NCBI GenBank assembly: GCA_003159675.1 | Contig: PLQC01000154.1 | Coordinates: 1-46,543 of the forward strand | From: Limisphaerales bacterium | Lineage (GTDB): Bacteria; Verrucomicrobiota; Verrucomicrobiia; Limisphaerales; BOG-1460 | DNA length: 46,543 nt | Direction of reading: 5' to 3' | Shown: piece by piece, positions 39,687-46,543 of the stretch | Position numbering within the stretch: the first letter of the stretch is position 1 | Layout: every line of letters begins with the position of its first letter | Notes under the pieces: generated by a model | What the model was told of the DNA's origin: nothing | Seen by the model: the letters and a program-made list of their open reading frames with translations, nothing else | Database searches by the model: none | Position numbers and translations under genes: made by a program

Positions 39687-40913
39687 TCAGGCCGCGGCCG
39701 CGCGACCGGCGATGAAACCCGTCGTCCACGCCGCCTGGAAATTAAACCCGCCCGTCAGACCGTCGATGTCCAGCAGTTCCCCCGCGAAGAACAATCCCGG
39801 ACACACGCGGCTTTCCATCGTCTTGAAATTCACCTCGGCCAGCCGCACCCCGCCGCATGTCACGAACTCATCCTTGTTCAAACTCTTGCCCGTCACCGGA
39901 AACTCCGAGCGCGTTAGTTGTTGCGCGAGCGCGTGGGCCTGAGTCCGGGTGAGCGACGCCCAGCGCGTGTCGCGCGGAATGCCCGCGGCCAGAACGATCC
40001 GTTCCCACAACCGCGCCGACAACGGCGCGAGCGGCAGGTTCACAATCAACCGGGCCGGATGCGAACGGCGGCGCGCATTCAGTTCGCGCGACATTTGTTC
40101 CGCGTTCAACGCGGGCAGCCAGTTCACCCGCAACAGGAACCGGTAATTCAAATCGTGCAACGCCCGCGCGCCCCAGGCCGACAGCCGCAACACCGCCGGT
40201 CCACTCAAACCCCCATGGGTCACCAGCAACGGCCCGCGTTCGCGCAACCGAGCCCCGGGCACGGACATCTCGGCCAGTTCGACCGATACGCCGGCGAGCG
40301 CATGCAGCCAGGGTGATTCGATCTGAAACGTGAACAGCGACGGGACGGGCGGCTCAAGCGAATGACCGAGGGAAACCGCCAGTTGTCCCGCGGCGGCAGC
40401 TCGGCAACCGCCCGTTGCCAGCAGCAGTCGATCGCAGAAAAGCTTCCCGCCAGGGGAGGATTCCCGGACTTCAAAACCGTCGGCGACTCTGGCCACGGAT
40501 TCCACGCCGCCATTCAAGCGCAATACCACACCCGCCGCCCGCGCGGCATGGATCAGGCAATCCAGGATCGTTTGCGACGAGTTGGAAACGGGAAACATGC
40601 GGCCGTCGCCCTCCGTCTTCAGCCGGACGCCGCGCGACTCGAACCACGCCACGGTGTCGCGCGCGGAGAATTTCAGAAATGGTGCGAGCAGCGCCTTGTC
40701 TCCGCGCGGATAACGAGTGGCGAATTCGCCGGGATCGAAGCACGCATGCGTGACATTGCAGCGGCCGCCGCCGGAAATGCGCACCTTGTCCAGAAACCGC
40801 GAGCCGCGTTCGAGCACGGTGACCTCCGCGGCCGGGGATGATTCCGCGCAGGCGATCGCAGCGAAGAATCCCGCCGCGCCGCCGCCGACCACGATCACCT
40901 TTCGCGAACCCAT
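39687..40913 (-). CDS. BaiN/HI0933-family FAD-dependent oxidoreductase
   Basis: From ATG 40913 the protein begins with an FAD Rossmann motif, VIVVGGGAAGFFAAIACAES, then FLDKVRISGGGRCNVTHACF, the signature of the HI0933/BaiN flavoprotein family. Later blocks: THGGLSGPAVLRLSAWGARA and the C-terminal LFFAGELLDIDGLTGGFNFQ then AWTTGFIAGRAAA. The substrate is unknown for most members. The frame is open to 41000, but MGSRKVI is the natural start. It is divergent from rsmH with 79 bp between the starts. Confidence 0.9.
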   Translation of the reverse strand: MGSRKVIVVGGGAAGFFAAIACAESSPAAEVTVLERGSRFLDKVRISGGGRCNVTHACFDPGEFATRYPRGDKALLAPFLKFSARDTVAWFESRGVRLKTEGDGRMFPVSNSSQTILDCLIHAARAAGVVLRLNGGVESVARVADGFEVRESSPGGKLFCDRLLLATGGCRAAAAGQLAVSLGHSLEPPVPSLFTFQIESPWLHALAGVSVELAEMSVPGARLRERGPLLVTHGGLSGPAVLRLSAWGARALHDLNYRFLLRVNWLPALNAEQMSRELNARRRSHPARLIVNLPLAPLSARLWERIVLAAGIPRDTRWASLTRTQAHALAQQLTRSEFPVTGKSLNKDEFVTCGGVRLAEVNFKTMESRVCPGLFFAGELLDIDGLTGGFNFQAAWTTGFIAGRAAAA

Positions 40914-40992
40914 CGGCGCAGCATCGCAAAATCCCTTCGGCCTGGCGAAACTTTCTCGCCGCGTCCGCTCCGTTCGGGCAAGCTGCCTTCGC

Positions 40993-42072
40993 ATGGCCAA
41001 TGACTCCGTCCCTGCTCCGGCGCCCCACCGGCGTCGCCCGCGTTACTCCGGCAGCTATCCGCGCCGGTTCGAGGAGAAATACAAGGAGCACGACCCGGAG
41101 CGTCATGCCGAAACCGTCGCCCGGGTGCTCGCCTCCGGCAAGACGCCCGCCGGCACACATCGCCCCATTATGGTCCGGGAAGTCCTCGAAGTGCTGGCAC
41201 CCCGACCGGGTGAACTCGCGGTGGACGCCACGCTGGGTCATGGCGGCCATGCACAGGAGATTTTGCCCCGACTGCAACCGGGCGGGCATCTCGTCGGCCT
41301 CGATGCCGATCCGATCGAATTGCCGAAGACCGAGGCCAGATTGCGCGCGTTGGGTTTCGGTCCGGAGATGTTTACCGCGCGCCGCAGCAATTTTGCCGGG
41401 TTGCCACAGGTTCTCGCGGCTGTGAATGCTTCCGGAAAACGCGAGCCCGGCGCTCCGCAGAACATTCCTGGTGCGGATCTGATCCTGGCTGACCTGGGCG
41501 TTTCCTCCATGCAGATCGACGATCCGGCACGCGGCTTTTCCGTGAAGCTCGAAGGTCCGCTCGATATGCGCATGAATCCGGAGCGCGGCCAGCCCGCCTC
41601 CGCGCTGCTGGAACGATTGAAACCGGAAGCGCTCGCCGCCGTGCTGGCCGAGAATGCCGACGAAGCGGACGCGGCGCTGCTGGCGCGGGCTCTGGCCGGC
41701 AAAACGTTTGCGACCACCACTGAGCTCGCCCGCGCCGTTCGCGCCGCGCTGCCGTGGTTGCGGAAGGACGGCGCCGATCTGGCCGTGCGACGCGTGTTCC
41801 AGGCGCTGCGCATTGCGGTGAACGACGAGTTTTCCGCGCTGGAAACCTTCTTGCGCCATCTGCCGGCGTGCCTGAAACCCGGCGGACGCGCGGCGATTCT
41901 CACGTTTCATTCCGGAGAGGATCGTCGCGTGAAGACAGCCTTTGCCGCCGGTTTCCGCGAGGGGTTTTACAGCGACATTGCCCACGAGGTGATTCGTCCC
42001 GCCGCCGAGGAACGCCATTCCAACCCGCGCTCCGCGCCCGCCAAACTGCGTTGGGCGCGCCGTGTCGCGTGA
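40993..42072 (+). CDS. rsmH: 16S rRNA (cytosine1402-N4)-methyltransferase RsmH
   Basis: SAM-binding motif VDATLGHGGHAQEIL, then HLVGLDADPIEL; catalytic region LILADLGVSSMQIDDPARGF, GPLDMRMNP, and C-terminal RVFQALRIAVNDEFSALETF, ILTFHSGEDRRVK, HSNPRSAPAKLRWARR. It methylates N4 of C1402 in 16S rRNA. Length 359; the N-terminal 50 residues (PHRRRPRYSGSYPRRFEEKY) are a basic, less conserved extension. The usual mra/ftsL cluster does not follow; here the gene stands alone. Confidence 0.94.
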   Translation: MANDSVPAPAPHRRRPRYSGSYPRRFEEKYKEHDPERHAETVARVLASGKTPAGTHRPIMVREVLEVLAPRPGELAVDATLGHGGHAQEILPRLQPGGHLVGLDADPIELPKTEARLRALGFGPEMFTARRSNFAGLPQVLAAVNASGKREPGAPQNIPGADLILADLGVSSMQIDDPARGFSVKLEGPLDMRMNPERGQPASALLERLKPEALAAVLAENADEADAALLARALAGKTFATTTELARAVRAALPWLRKDGADLAVRRVFQALRIAVNDEFSALETFLRHLPACLKPGGRAAILTFHSGEDRRVKTAFAAGFREGFYSDIAHEVIRPAAEERHSNPRSAPAKLRWARRVA

Positions 42073-42238
42073 AAAGGCAGGGCGTGTCGCGGCGGCAGGG
42101 CCACCTTATTGTTTGCAGCAACGTAATGATGGTATGCGTCCATCATTTACATTGACCGCCCTGACGAGCACGATAGATATCCCTTCGGAGAAACTAACAT
42201 GCCGCAGGTGAATCAACCCGCAGAAGAAAGTCAAAATT

Positions 42239-42364
42239 ATGGGCGATAGATCCCCGAAGTCGAATCAGAAGAAATCCTCACAGAAGCAGGTCAAGGCCAG
42301 CAGCGCCGACCTGAAGAAGAAAAAGGCCGTCGCCGACAAACAGTCCGCCGAGAAGAAAAAGTAA
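42239..42364 (+). CDS. Lys-rich miniprotein, 41 aa
   Basis: ATG 42239 has AGAAGAAAG just upstream. The product MGDRSPKSNQKKSSQKQVKA, then SSADLKKKKAVADKQSAEKK, is a highly basic, probably disordered peptide. I recall near-identical short proteins (MGDRSPKS...) in many bacteria, especially Verrucomicrobia and Planctomycetes, all of unknown function. A strong terminator follows at once, so the gene is an independent unit. A 16-codon frame at 42199-42249 with a good ribosome site overlaps its start and might be a leader. Confidence 0.75.
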   Translation: MGDRSPKSNQKKSSQKQVKASSADLKKKKAVADKQSAEKKK

Positions 42365-42378
42365 CCAGCCGCTGATTG

Positions 42379-42420
42379 CTGTCTCTCCTGATGTGAAAAA
42401 CAGGAGAGACAGTTTCTTTT
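42379..42420 (+). terminator. Rho-independent terminator after Lys-rich miniprotein
   Basis: Perfect 12-bp stem CTGTCTCTCCTG / CAGGAGAGACAG with a 10-base loop, followed by TTTCTTTT. It lies 14 bp after the miniprotein stop. On the other strand the loop-side A run (GTGAAAAA) does not give a good terminator, so it acts rightward. Confidence 0.92.
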
Positions 42421-42594
42421 CACCATTTCGCCCGCGTTCGTGAGTCTGTGGATTGCGAGCGGCCTGTATGTCTTCGCCGCCCTCCTGTGGCTCGTGCCCG
42501 ACCGCCGCATCGAGCATGTTCTGATGAAGCGGCAACGTGCCGCGACGGGCGCGAGCACGGGGGTCAAGCCGGGGCTCAGGCCATGCCGAGCACG

Positions 42595-43488
42595 TCAACG
42601 CGCGGATTTTCCAAACCTCGCGGAGACCGTTTTCAGGAACTCGGTCGCCGCGCGGGCGGGCGGACGTTGCCGGGGCCAGACCGCGACGATCTTTCGCTGC
42701 GGCCGCGGGTTCTGCAACGAACGGTACTCCGGCAGATCGTCGCGTTTCGATTGCGTGGCCATCGCCGGAACAAATGAAACGCCCAATCCGGCGCGCACGA
42801 GGGATTGAATGGTCTCCAACTGAGTGCTGCGAAAACTGATGTTGGCCCGCAGATCGCGGCGGGTGCAAAATTGCAGCACCTGATCGCCGAGACAATGCCC
42901 CTCCTTCATCACGATGAACCGCTCCTTCTCCAGATCGGCAACGCAGACCGTCCGCTTCCGCGTGAGTGGATGTCCCGGGGGCAGTGCCAGCAGCAGTTCC
43001 TCCGCGAACAATTCCCGCACCTCCAGGCGCGGGTCCTGAATCGGCTGGCTCGCCAGGGCGAAATCAATTTCATAAGCGAGCAGCAGCTTGATCAAATGCG
43101 CGGTGGTGTCCTCCTGAATGATAACCTCCACGCCGGGAAAGTTCTCCGTAAACCCGGACATCACCCCCGGCAGCAGGTAGGGCGCGATGGTCGGCAACAC
43201 GCCGATCGCGACCGTTCCGCTCAGAAGATCCGTCGCATCCTTCGCCTCGCGTCTGGCGGCGTCCACTTCTTCGAGCACCCTCACGGCATGGCGCAAAAAG
43301 GCCTCGCCCTGCGGCGTGGGCTTTGCCTCGCGTTTCATCCGGTCAAAGAGCCGCCCGCCCAGTTCAGCCTCCAGTTTCTGAATCTGCTGGCTGAGGGAAG
43401 GCTGTGAGACATGGCACTGCTCGGCGGCGCGCGAGAAATTTCCCGTCCGCGCCACGGCCACCACGTACCGAAGCTGATGCATTTCCAT
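42595..43488 (-). CDS. oxyR: OxyR-type LysR regulator, hydrogen peroxide sensor
   Basis: N-terminal winged HTH (QLRYVVAVARTGNFSRAAEQ, CHVSQPSLSQQIQKLEAELG) and a substrate domain with the OxyR redox pair: EGHCLGDQVLQFC gives Cys199 and Cys208, the same numbers as in E. coli. Peroxide forms the disulfide and turns the protein into an activator. Length 297. It is divergent from katA, with 90 bp between starts, and the operator overlaps its own start codon, implying autoregulation. Confidence 0.93.
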   Translation of the reverse strand: MEMHQLRYVVAVARTGNFSRAAEQCHVSQPSLSQQIQKLEAELGGRLFDRMKREAKPTPQGEAFLRHAVRVLEEVDAARREAKDATDLLSGTVAIGVLPTIAPYLLPGVMSGFTENFPGVEVIIQEDTTAHLIKLLLAYEIDFALASQPIQDPRLEVRELFAEELLLALPPGHPLTRKRTVCVADLEKERFIVMKEGHCLGDQVLQFCTRRDLRANISFRSTQLETIQSLVRAGLGVSFVPAMATQSKRDDLPEYRSLQNPRPQRKIVAVWPRQRPPARAATEFLKTVSARFGKSAR

Positions 43489-43503
43489 AGGCAGTGCCTA
43501 TGG
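43485..43503. promoter_or_regulatory. OxyR-type operator in the oxyR-katA intergenic region
   Basis: CCATAGGCAGTGCCTATGG is a perfect 19-bp palindrome containing ATAG-N7-CTAT, the half-site pattern of OxyR. It covers the oxyR start codon (43486-43488) and lies 76 bp before the katA start, so OxyR bound here could block its own gene and activate katA. Confidence 0.8.
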
Positions 43504-43578
43504 TAACTACAGGAAACAAGTATTTCAACAATGACCTTGCCGAGGGTTAGAGTTGGGAATCAAATACGATTTGGATTT

Positions 43579-45081
43579 ATGAGCAACAACAGCAAAGCAC
43601 CTCAATTGACGACTTCGGCCGGGAATCCCGTCGCCGACAACCAGAACTCCATCACCGCCGGCCCGCGCGGCCCGCTGTTGATGCAGGATTATCAACTGCT
43701 CGAAAAGCTCGCGCACCAGAACCGCGAGCGCATTCCCGAGCGCACCGTCCACGCCAAAGGCACGGCGGCTTACGGCACATTGACCATCACGCACGACATC
43801 ACGAAATACACGAAGGCCGGCGTGTTCGCCACAATCGGCAAGCAAACCGAAGCCCTCCTCCGTTTCTCCACCGTGGCCGGCGAGCGCGGCGCGGCGGACG
43901 CCGAGCGCGACGTGCGCGGCTTCGCGTTGAAGTTCTACACCGATGAAGGCAACTGGGACATGGTCGGCAACAATACTCCGGTGTTCTTCGTTCGCGATCC
44001 TTACAAGTTCCCCGATTTCATTCATACGCAGAAGCGCCATCCAAAAACCAATCTCCGCAGCCAAACGGCCATGTGGGATTTTTGGTCGCTGTCACCGGAG
44101 TCGCTGCACCAGGTCACGATTCTTATGTCCGACCGCGGGCTGCCCCGCAGCTTGCGCCACGTCAATGGCTATGGCAGCCACACCTACAGTTTCATCAATG
44201 CGCGGAACGAACGCTTCTGGGTAAAGTTCCATTTCAAAACCAAACAAGGCATTCAGTGCATGACGAATGCCGAAGCGGACGTCATCATTGCGAAGGATCG
44301 CGAGAGCTCGCAACGCGACTTGTTCGAAGCCATCGAACGCGGCGAGTTTCCCAAATGGCGCTTCTGCGTGCAAATCATGCCGGAGAAAGACGCCGAGACG
44401 TATCGTTGGAATCCGTTCGACCTCACGAAAGTCTGGCCGCACAAAGATTACCCGCTGATTGACGTCGGCGAGTTGGAATTGAACCGCAACCCGGAAAATT
44501 ATTTCGCCGAGGTGGAGCAATCCGCCTTCAGCCCGTCGAATATTGTTCCCGGCATCGGCTTCTCGCCGGACAAAATGTTGCAGGCGCGCATCTTTTCCTA
44601 CGCCGATGCGCACCGTTACCGCATCGGGACGCATTACGAGATGCTGCCGGTCAACCGCCCTAAAGTCGCCGTGAATAATTATCACGCTGACGGCCCGATG
44701 CGCTTTGAAGCGCCCAAAGGCACGAACGCTTTTTATGAGCCAAACAGCTTCGGCGGCCCCGTGGAAAACCACCGTTTCGCCGAGCCGCCGTTGAAGATTT
44801 CCGGCGATGCCGACCGCTACAATCACCGCGACGGCAATGACGATTATACGCAGCCGGGCGACCTTTTCCGGTTGATGTCTCCCGCACAAAAGCAACAGCT
44901 CTTCAGCAATACCGCCGGGGCCATGAACGGCGTGCCGGAAGAAATCGTGCGTCGTCAGCTTGGGCACTTCCATAAGGCGGACCCGGCCTATGCCGCAGGC
45001 GTGGCGAAAGCGCTCAATATCGAGTACGGCGCTCCCCATGCTCCCGAATCAGCGCCGACAATGGCCGGGGGCGTCCGGTAA
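43579..45081 (+). CDS. katA: monofunctional haem catalase
   Basis: Start ATG 43579 ([15 protein letters not shown]). Catalase motifs: [13 protein letters not shown] region with distal His, [12 protein letters not shown] with Asn, [15 protein letters not shown], and the proximal haem Tyr in [20 protein letters not shown]. Length 500, a clade-3-like small subunit without the C-terminal flavodoxin-like domain. It breaks hydrogen peroxide into water and oxygen. Peroxide induction by OxyR is indicated by the operator upstream; the ankyrin gene after it is probably co-transcribed. Confidence 0.95.
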   Translation: MSNNSKAPQLTTSAGNPVADNQNSITAGPRGPLLMQDYQLLEKLAHQNRERIPERTVHAKGTAAYGTLTITHDITKYTKAGVFATIGKQTEALLRFSTVAGERGAADAERDVRGFALKFYTDEGNWDMVGNNTPVFFVRDPYKFPDFIHTQKRHPKTNLRSQTAMWDFWSLSPESLHQVTILMSDRGLPRSLRHVNGYGSHTYSFINARNERFWVKFHFKTKQGIQCMTNAEADVIIAKDRESSQRDLFEAIERGEFPKWRFCVQIMPEKDAETYRWNPFDLTKVWPHKDYPLIDVGELELNRNPENYFAEVEQSAFSPSNIVPGIGFSPDKMLQARIFSYADAHRYRIGTHYEMLPVNRPKVAVNNYHADGPMRFEAPKGTNAFYEPNSFGGPVENHRFAEPPLKISGDADRYNHRDGNDDYTQPGDLFRLMSPAQKQQLFSNTAGAMNGVPEEIVRRQLGHFHKADPAYAAGVAKALNIEYGAPHAPESAPTMAGGVR

Positions 45082-45104
45082 GGAATTGCGCGCGCCAACC
45101 GGTA

Positions 45105-45126
45105 GGGCCGCGCTGCTGCGCGGCCC
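45105..45126. repeat. REP-like hairpin between katA and ankyrin gene
   Basis: GGGCCGCGC / GCGCGGCCC, a perfect 9-bp stem with TGCT loop, 23 bp after the katA stop, without a T run. It may stabilise the katA message or be a copy of a dispersed palindrome; a related hairpin GCGGCT-tctg-AGCCGC lies at 46526-46541. Confidence 0.6.
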
Positions 45127-45142
45127 TCCCCAGATATAATTG

Positions 45143-45691
45143 ATGCAAACTGCAGTCACCGAAGCGGAAGAAAAAAGATACGCCGAGTTGCAGGTGCTGG
45201 CGCTTGATTGCGCCCGCTCGGGCGAAACGGAATTGCTCGCCACAATGATCCAGCACGGCTTGCCGGCAAATCTTGCGGACGCCAAGGGCAATTCCCTGCT
45301 CATGCTGGCGAGTTACAACGGCCATCTCGATACCACGCGGATGCTCCTGGAAAATGGCGCAGACGTGGATCGTCGCAGTGATCGCGGGCAGACGCCGCTG
45401 GGCGGCGTGGCGTTCAAGGGTTATGAGGAAATTGTCGCGCTGCTGCTCCATTACGGCGCGGACATTGATGCCGACAACGGCGGCGGCATGACGCCGCTCA
45501 TGTTCGCCGCGATGTTTGGCCGCGTCAAAGTCGTCGCGCAGTTGCAGGCGTACGGTGCATCACTCCAACGCCGCAACCGCCTCGGCATTTCCGCCAACCT
45601 CATGGTCCGCCTTTCCCTGTGGATGACCCGCCTGTTTCACCGCAGACGACCTCGACCCGGTAAATCCGTTCCAGAACCGGGACTTTTATGA
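45143..45691 (+). CDS. ankyrin-repeat protein, probable catalase partner
   Basis: Four ankyrin repeats are visible: ETELLATMIQHGLPANLADA, GNSLLMLASYNGHLDTTRML, GQTPLGGVAFKGYEEIVALL, and MTPLMFAAMFGRVKVVAQLQ, followed by a basic C-terminal tail (FHRRRPRPGK). No signal peptide. Similar ankyrin genes follow catalase genes in several bacteria (AnkB with KatB in Pseudomonas, recalled), where they support catalase function, perhaps as haem or stability factors. ATG 45143 lies 61 bp after katA, with a hairpin between. Confidence 0.88.
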   Translation: MQTAVTEAEEKRYAELQVLALDCARSGETELLATMIQHGLPANLADAKGNSLLMLASYNGHLDTTRMLLENGADVDRRSDRGQTPLGGVAFKGYEEIVALLLHYGADIDADNGGGMTPLMFAAMFGRVKVVAQLQAYGASLQRRNRLGISANLMVRLSLWMTRLFHRRRPRPGKSVPEPGLL

Positions 45692-45850
45692 AAAACCAAC
45701 TCCCCTCACTCAGCACCCCCGGCGCCTGGCAGCTCATTAATAAATCAGGAGACGACGTGAGGAGTCTCTAAATAAATCTGTGTTTCTGAAGAAATTTGAG
45801 CCTCGTTACCTCGGCTCCTACAAAAAATGGATATTTTAAACGCGCTATTG

Positions 45851-46233
45851 ACCCTGGTCACTCTCCAGCAACCTTAAAGGCGACGGCAACCGCTCCGGCC
45901 GCGCCGTGTGACCAGTACCGATGTTTACCGTCGGGATTGAACAGTTCCCCGGCACGGTCCCGCCACTTTTGATCCGTCGCACAGCCGAGGGTCTTTTTGA
46001 GACTTTGCGGCGCAACCTTGACGACGCGGAGGCCGCGCTGAGAAGCCGCGAGTTCGATCATCGCCTCTCCCTTGATCGCTTCAAGACAAGAACCAAACCG
46101 ACCAGACGAGCATTTCAATAGTGCAATGACGGAACCTGCGCCCTTGCCCTTGCGATCGAAAAGGGTGATGAGACTTTGCAGCAGTTCGGCCAGATCGTCC
46201 CCGAAGCGGACTTGAAACGGAATCGGTCTGATG
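45851..46233. repeat. 383-bp duplicated segment, copy B
   Basis: The second copy of the segment at 39203-39585, same orientation, no gaps, few substitutions. It is part of the longer gene at 45858-46316, so copy B is probably the parent and copy A the truncated duplicate. Confidence 0.9.
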
Positions 46234-46316
46234 GCCGTGATGACGAACTTGTCGCCCGCACCCTTGGTCTCAGCAATAACGACTGCGGACCGGGTGGCGT
46301 TTACCCCGAATATCAT
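45858..46316 (-). CDS. DUF3010-like protein, copy B (intact)
   Basis: The 152-residue protein starts MIFGVNATRSAVVIAETKGA, a first strand with the GVNATR turn typical of actin/RNase-H-like folds, continues IRPIPFQVRFGDDLAELLQS, GSVIALLKCSSGRFGSCLEA, GLRVVKVAPQSLKKTLGCAT. The shape matches DUF3010 as I remember it, a RuvC-like family of unknown activity. The other copy at 39210-39602 lacks the start. The start ATG 46316 is supported by the intact N-terminal strand. Confidence 0.72.
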   Translation of the reverse strand: MIFGVNATRSAVVIAETKGAGDKFVITAIRPIPFQVRFGDDLAELLQSLITLFDRKGKGAGSVIALLKCSSGRFGSCLEAIKGEAMIELAASQRGLRVVKVAPQSLKKTLGCATDQKWRDRAGELFNPDGKHRYWSHGAAGAVAVAFKVAGE

Positions 46317-46543
46317 GCGGGCATAATCTCAGAGGAGACGTCGAGGGTAAAGCGTCGCGTGGGCCAATGGGCGCCACAGTCGGGATTTCCTTCGCGCGTT
46401 CCAATGGTGGCCGTCCGCAAGGACTGAGGTGCTCCCCACTGTCGAGACAGTTTTTGGGGTGATTTAAGAGTGTGAAAATTGTGATCCGCCCACGGTGCTA
46501 TTAGCGGAGATAAACGAGCAGGGGGGCGGCTTCTGAGCCGCAG
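46317..46543. other. end of window, no gene seen
   Basis: No frame with family resemblance. A hairpin GCGGCT-tctg-AGCCGC lies at 46526-46541, of the REP kind. Confidence 0.5.

Noticed and set aside
42152-42180. Sigma-70-like promoter before the Lys-rich miniprotein (TTGACC ... AGATAT)
   Set aside because: The -35 is good but the -10 hexamer is poor, so I do not list it as a feature.
1-46543. CRISPR array
   Set aside because: No regularly spaced short direct repeats or cas genes were seen on either strand.

Overview
The window looks like chromosomal DNA of a GC-rich, Gram-negative bacterium, most probably a verrucomicrobium of the Pedosphaera/Limisphaera type. That is inferred from remembered family resemblance (capsid-carrying Mu-like elements, the short Lys-rich MGDRSPKS protein, OxyR-katalase-ankyrin order, small XRE proteins, PurD-like/alr/ATE cluster); no marker gene here proves it.

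Layout. (1) 1-4070: an eroded genomic island on the minus strand. It holds a P-loop ATPase of the Sll1717 type running off the left edge, a small XRE regulator, fragments of dinD and hsdR from a decayed type I restriction locus, and a frameshifted tyrosine integrase, next to an intact tRNA-Val(TAC). (2) 4085-16909: a self-contained 12.8-kb Mu-like transposable element. Both ends read TG-N10-GATAATCTTAACG pointing inward. A leftward regulatory operon (double-HTH repressor, Asp/Gly-rich protein, small proteins, terminator) is divergent from a long rightward operon: HTH-like protein, HK97-type major capsid protein, two unknown proteins, a beta-rich protein, a baseplate-hub-like protein, MuA-like DDE transposase and MuB-like ATPase. 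No terminase, portal, head protease, tail tube or lysis gene is visible. This is the most unusual system in the window. Its right end cuts an MBL-fold gene whose remainder is not on the other side.

(3) 17115-33841: housekeeping and accessory genes: two small membrane proteins, a LAB_N/zinc-ribbon protein, an MscS channel, thiS, thiH, xylB, a PurD-like ATP-grasp protein, alanine racemase, an ATE-type aminoacyl-tRNA-protein transferase, a PA0069-type radical SAM protein, RecD2 helicase with a tiny Cys-rich coupled ORF, a TPR membrane protein and ilvD. A 155-bp MITE-like palindromic repeat lies before recD2.

(4) 33926-39198: a nitrogen-oxide cluster: tandem DUF2249 protein, a polytopic haem-copper-oxidase/NnrS-like membrane protein, a DUF59 protein, a second DUF2249 protein, a Crp/Fnr regulator, a cupin and copper nitrite reductase NirK. 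FNR/DNR-type palindromes precede the first gene and nirK, so the regulator probably controls both units under low oxygen or NO.

(5) 39203-46543: two copies of a 383-bp repeat (DUF3010-like gene, one truncated) bracket a BaiN-type flavoprotein, rsmH, a Lys-rich miniprotein, and the peroxide-response set oxyR / katA / ankyrin protein with an OxyR operator overlapping the oxyR start codon.
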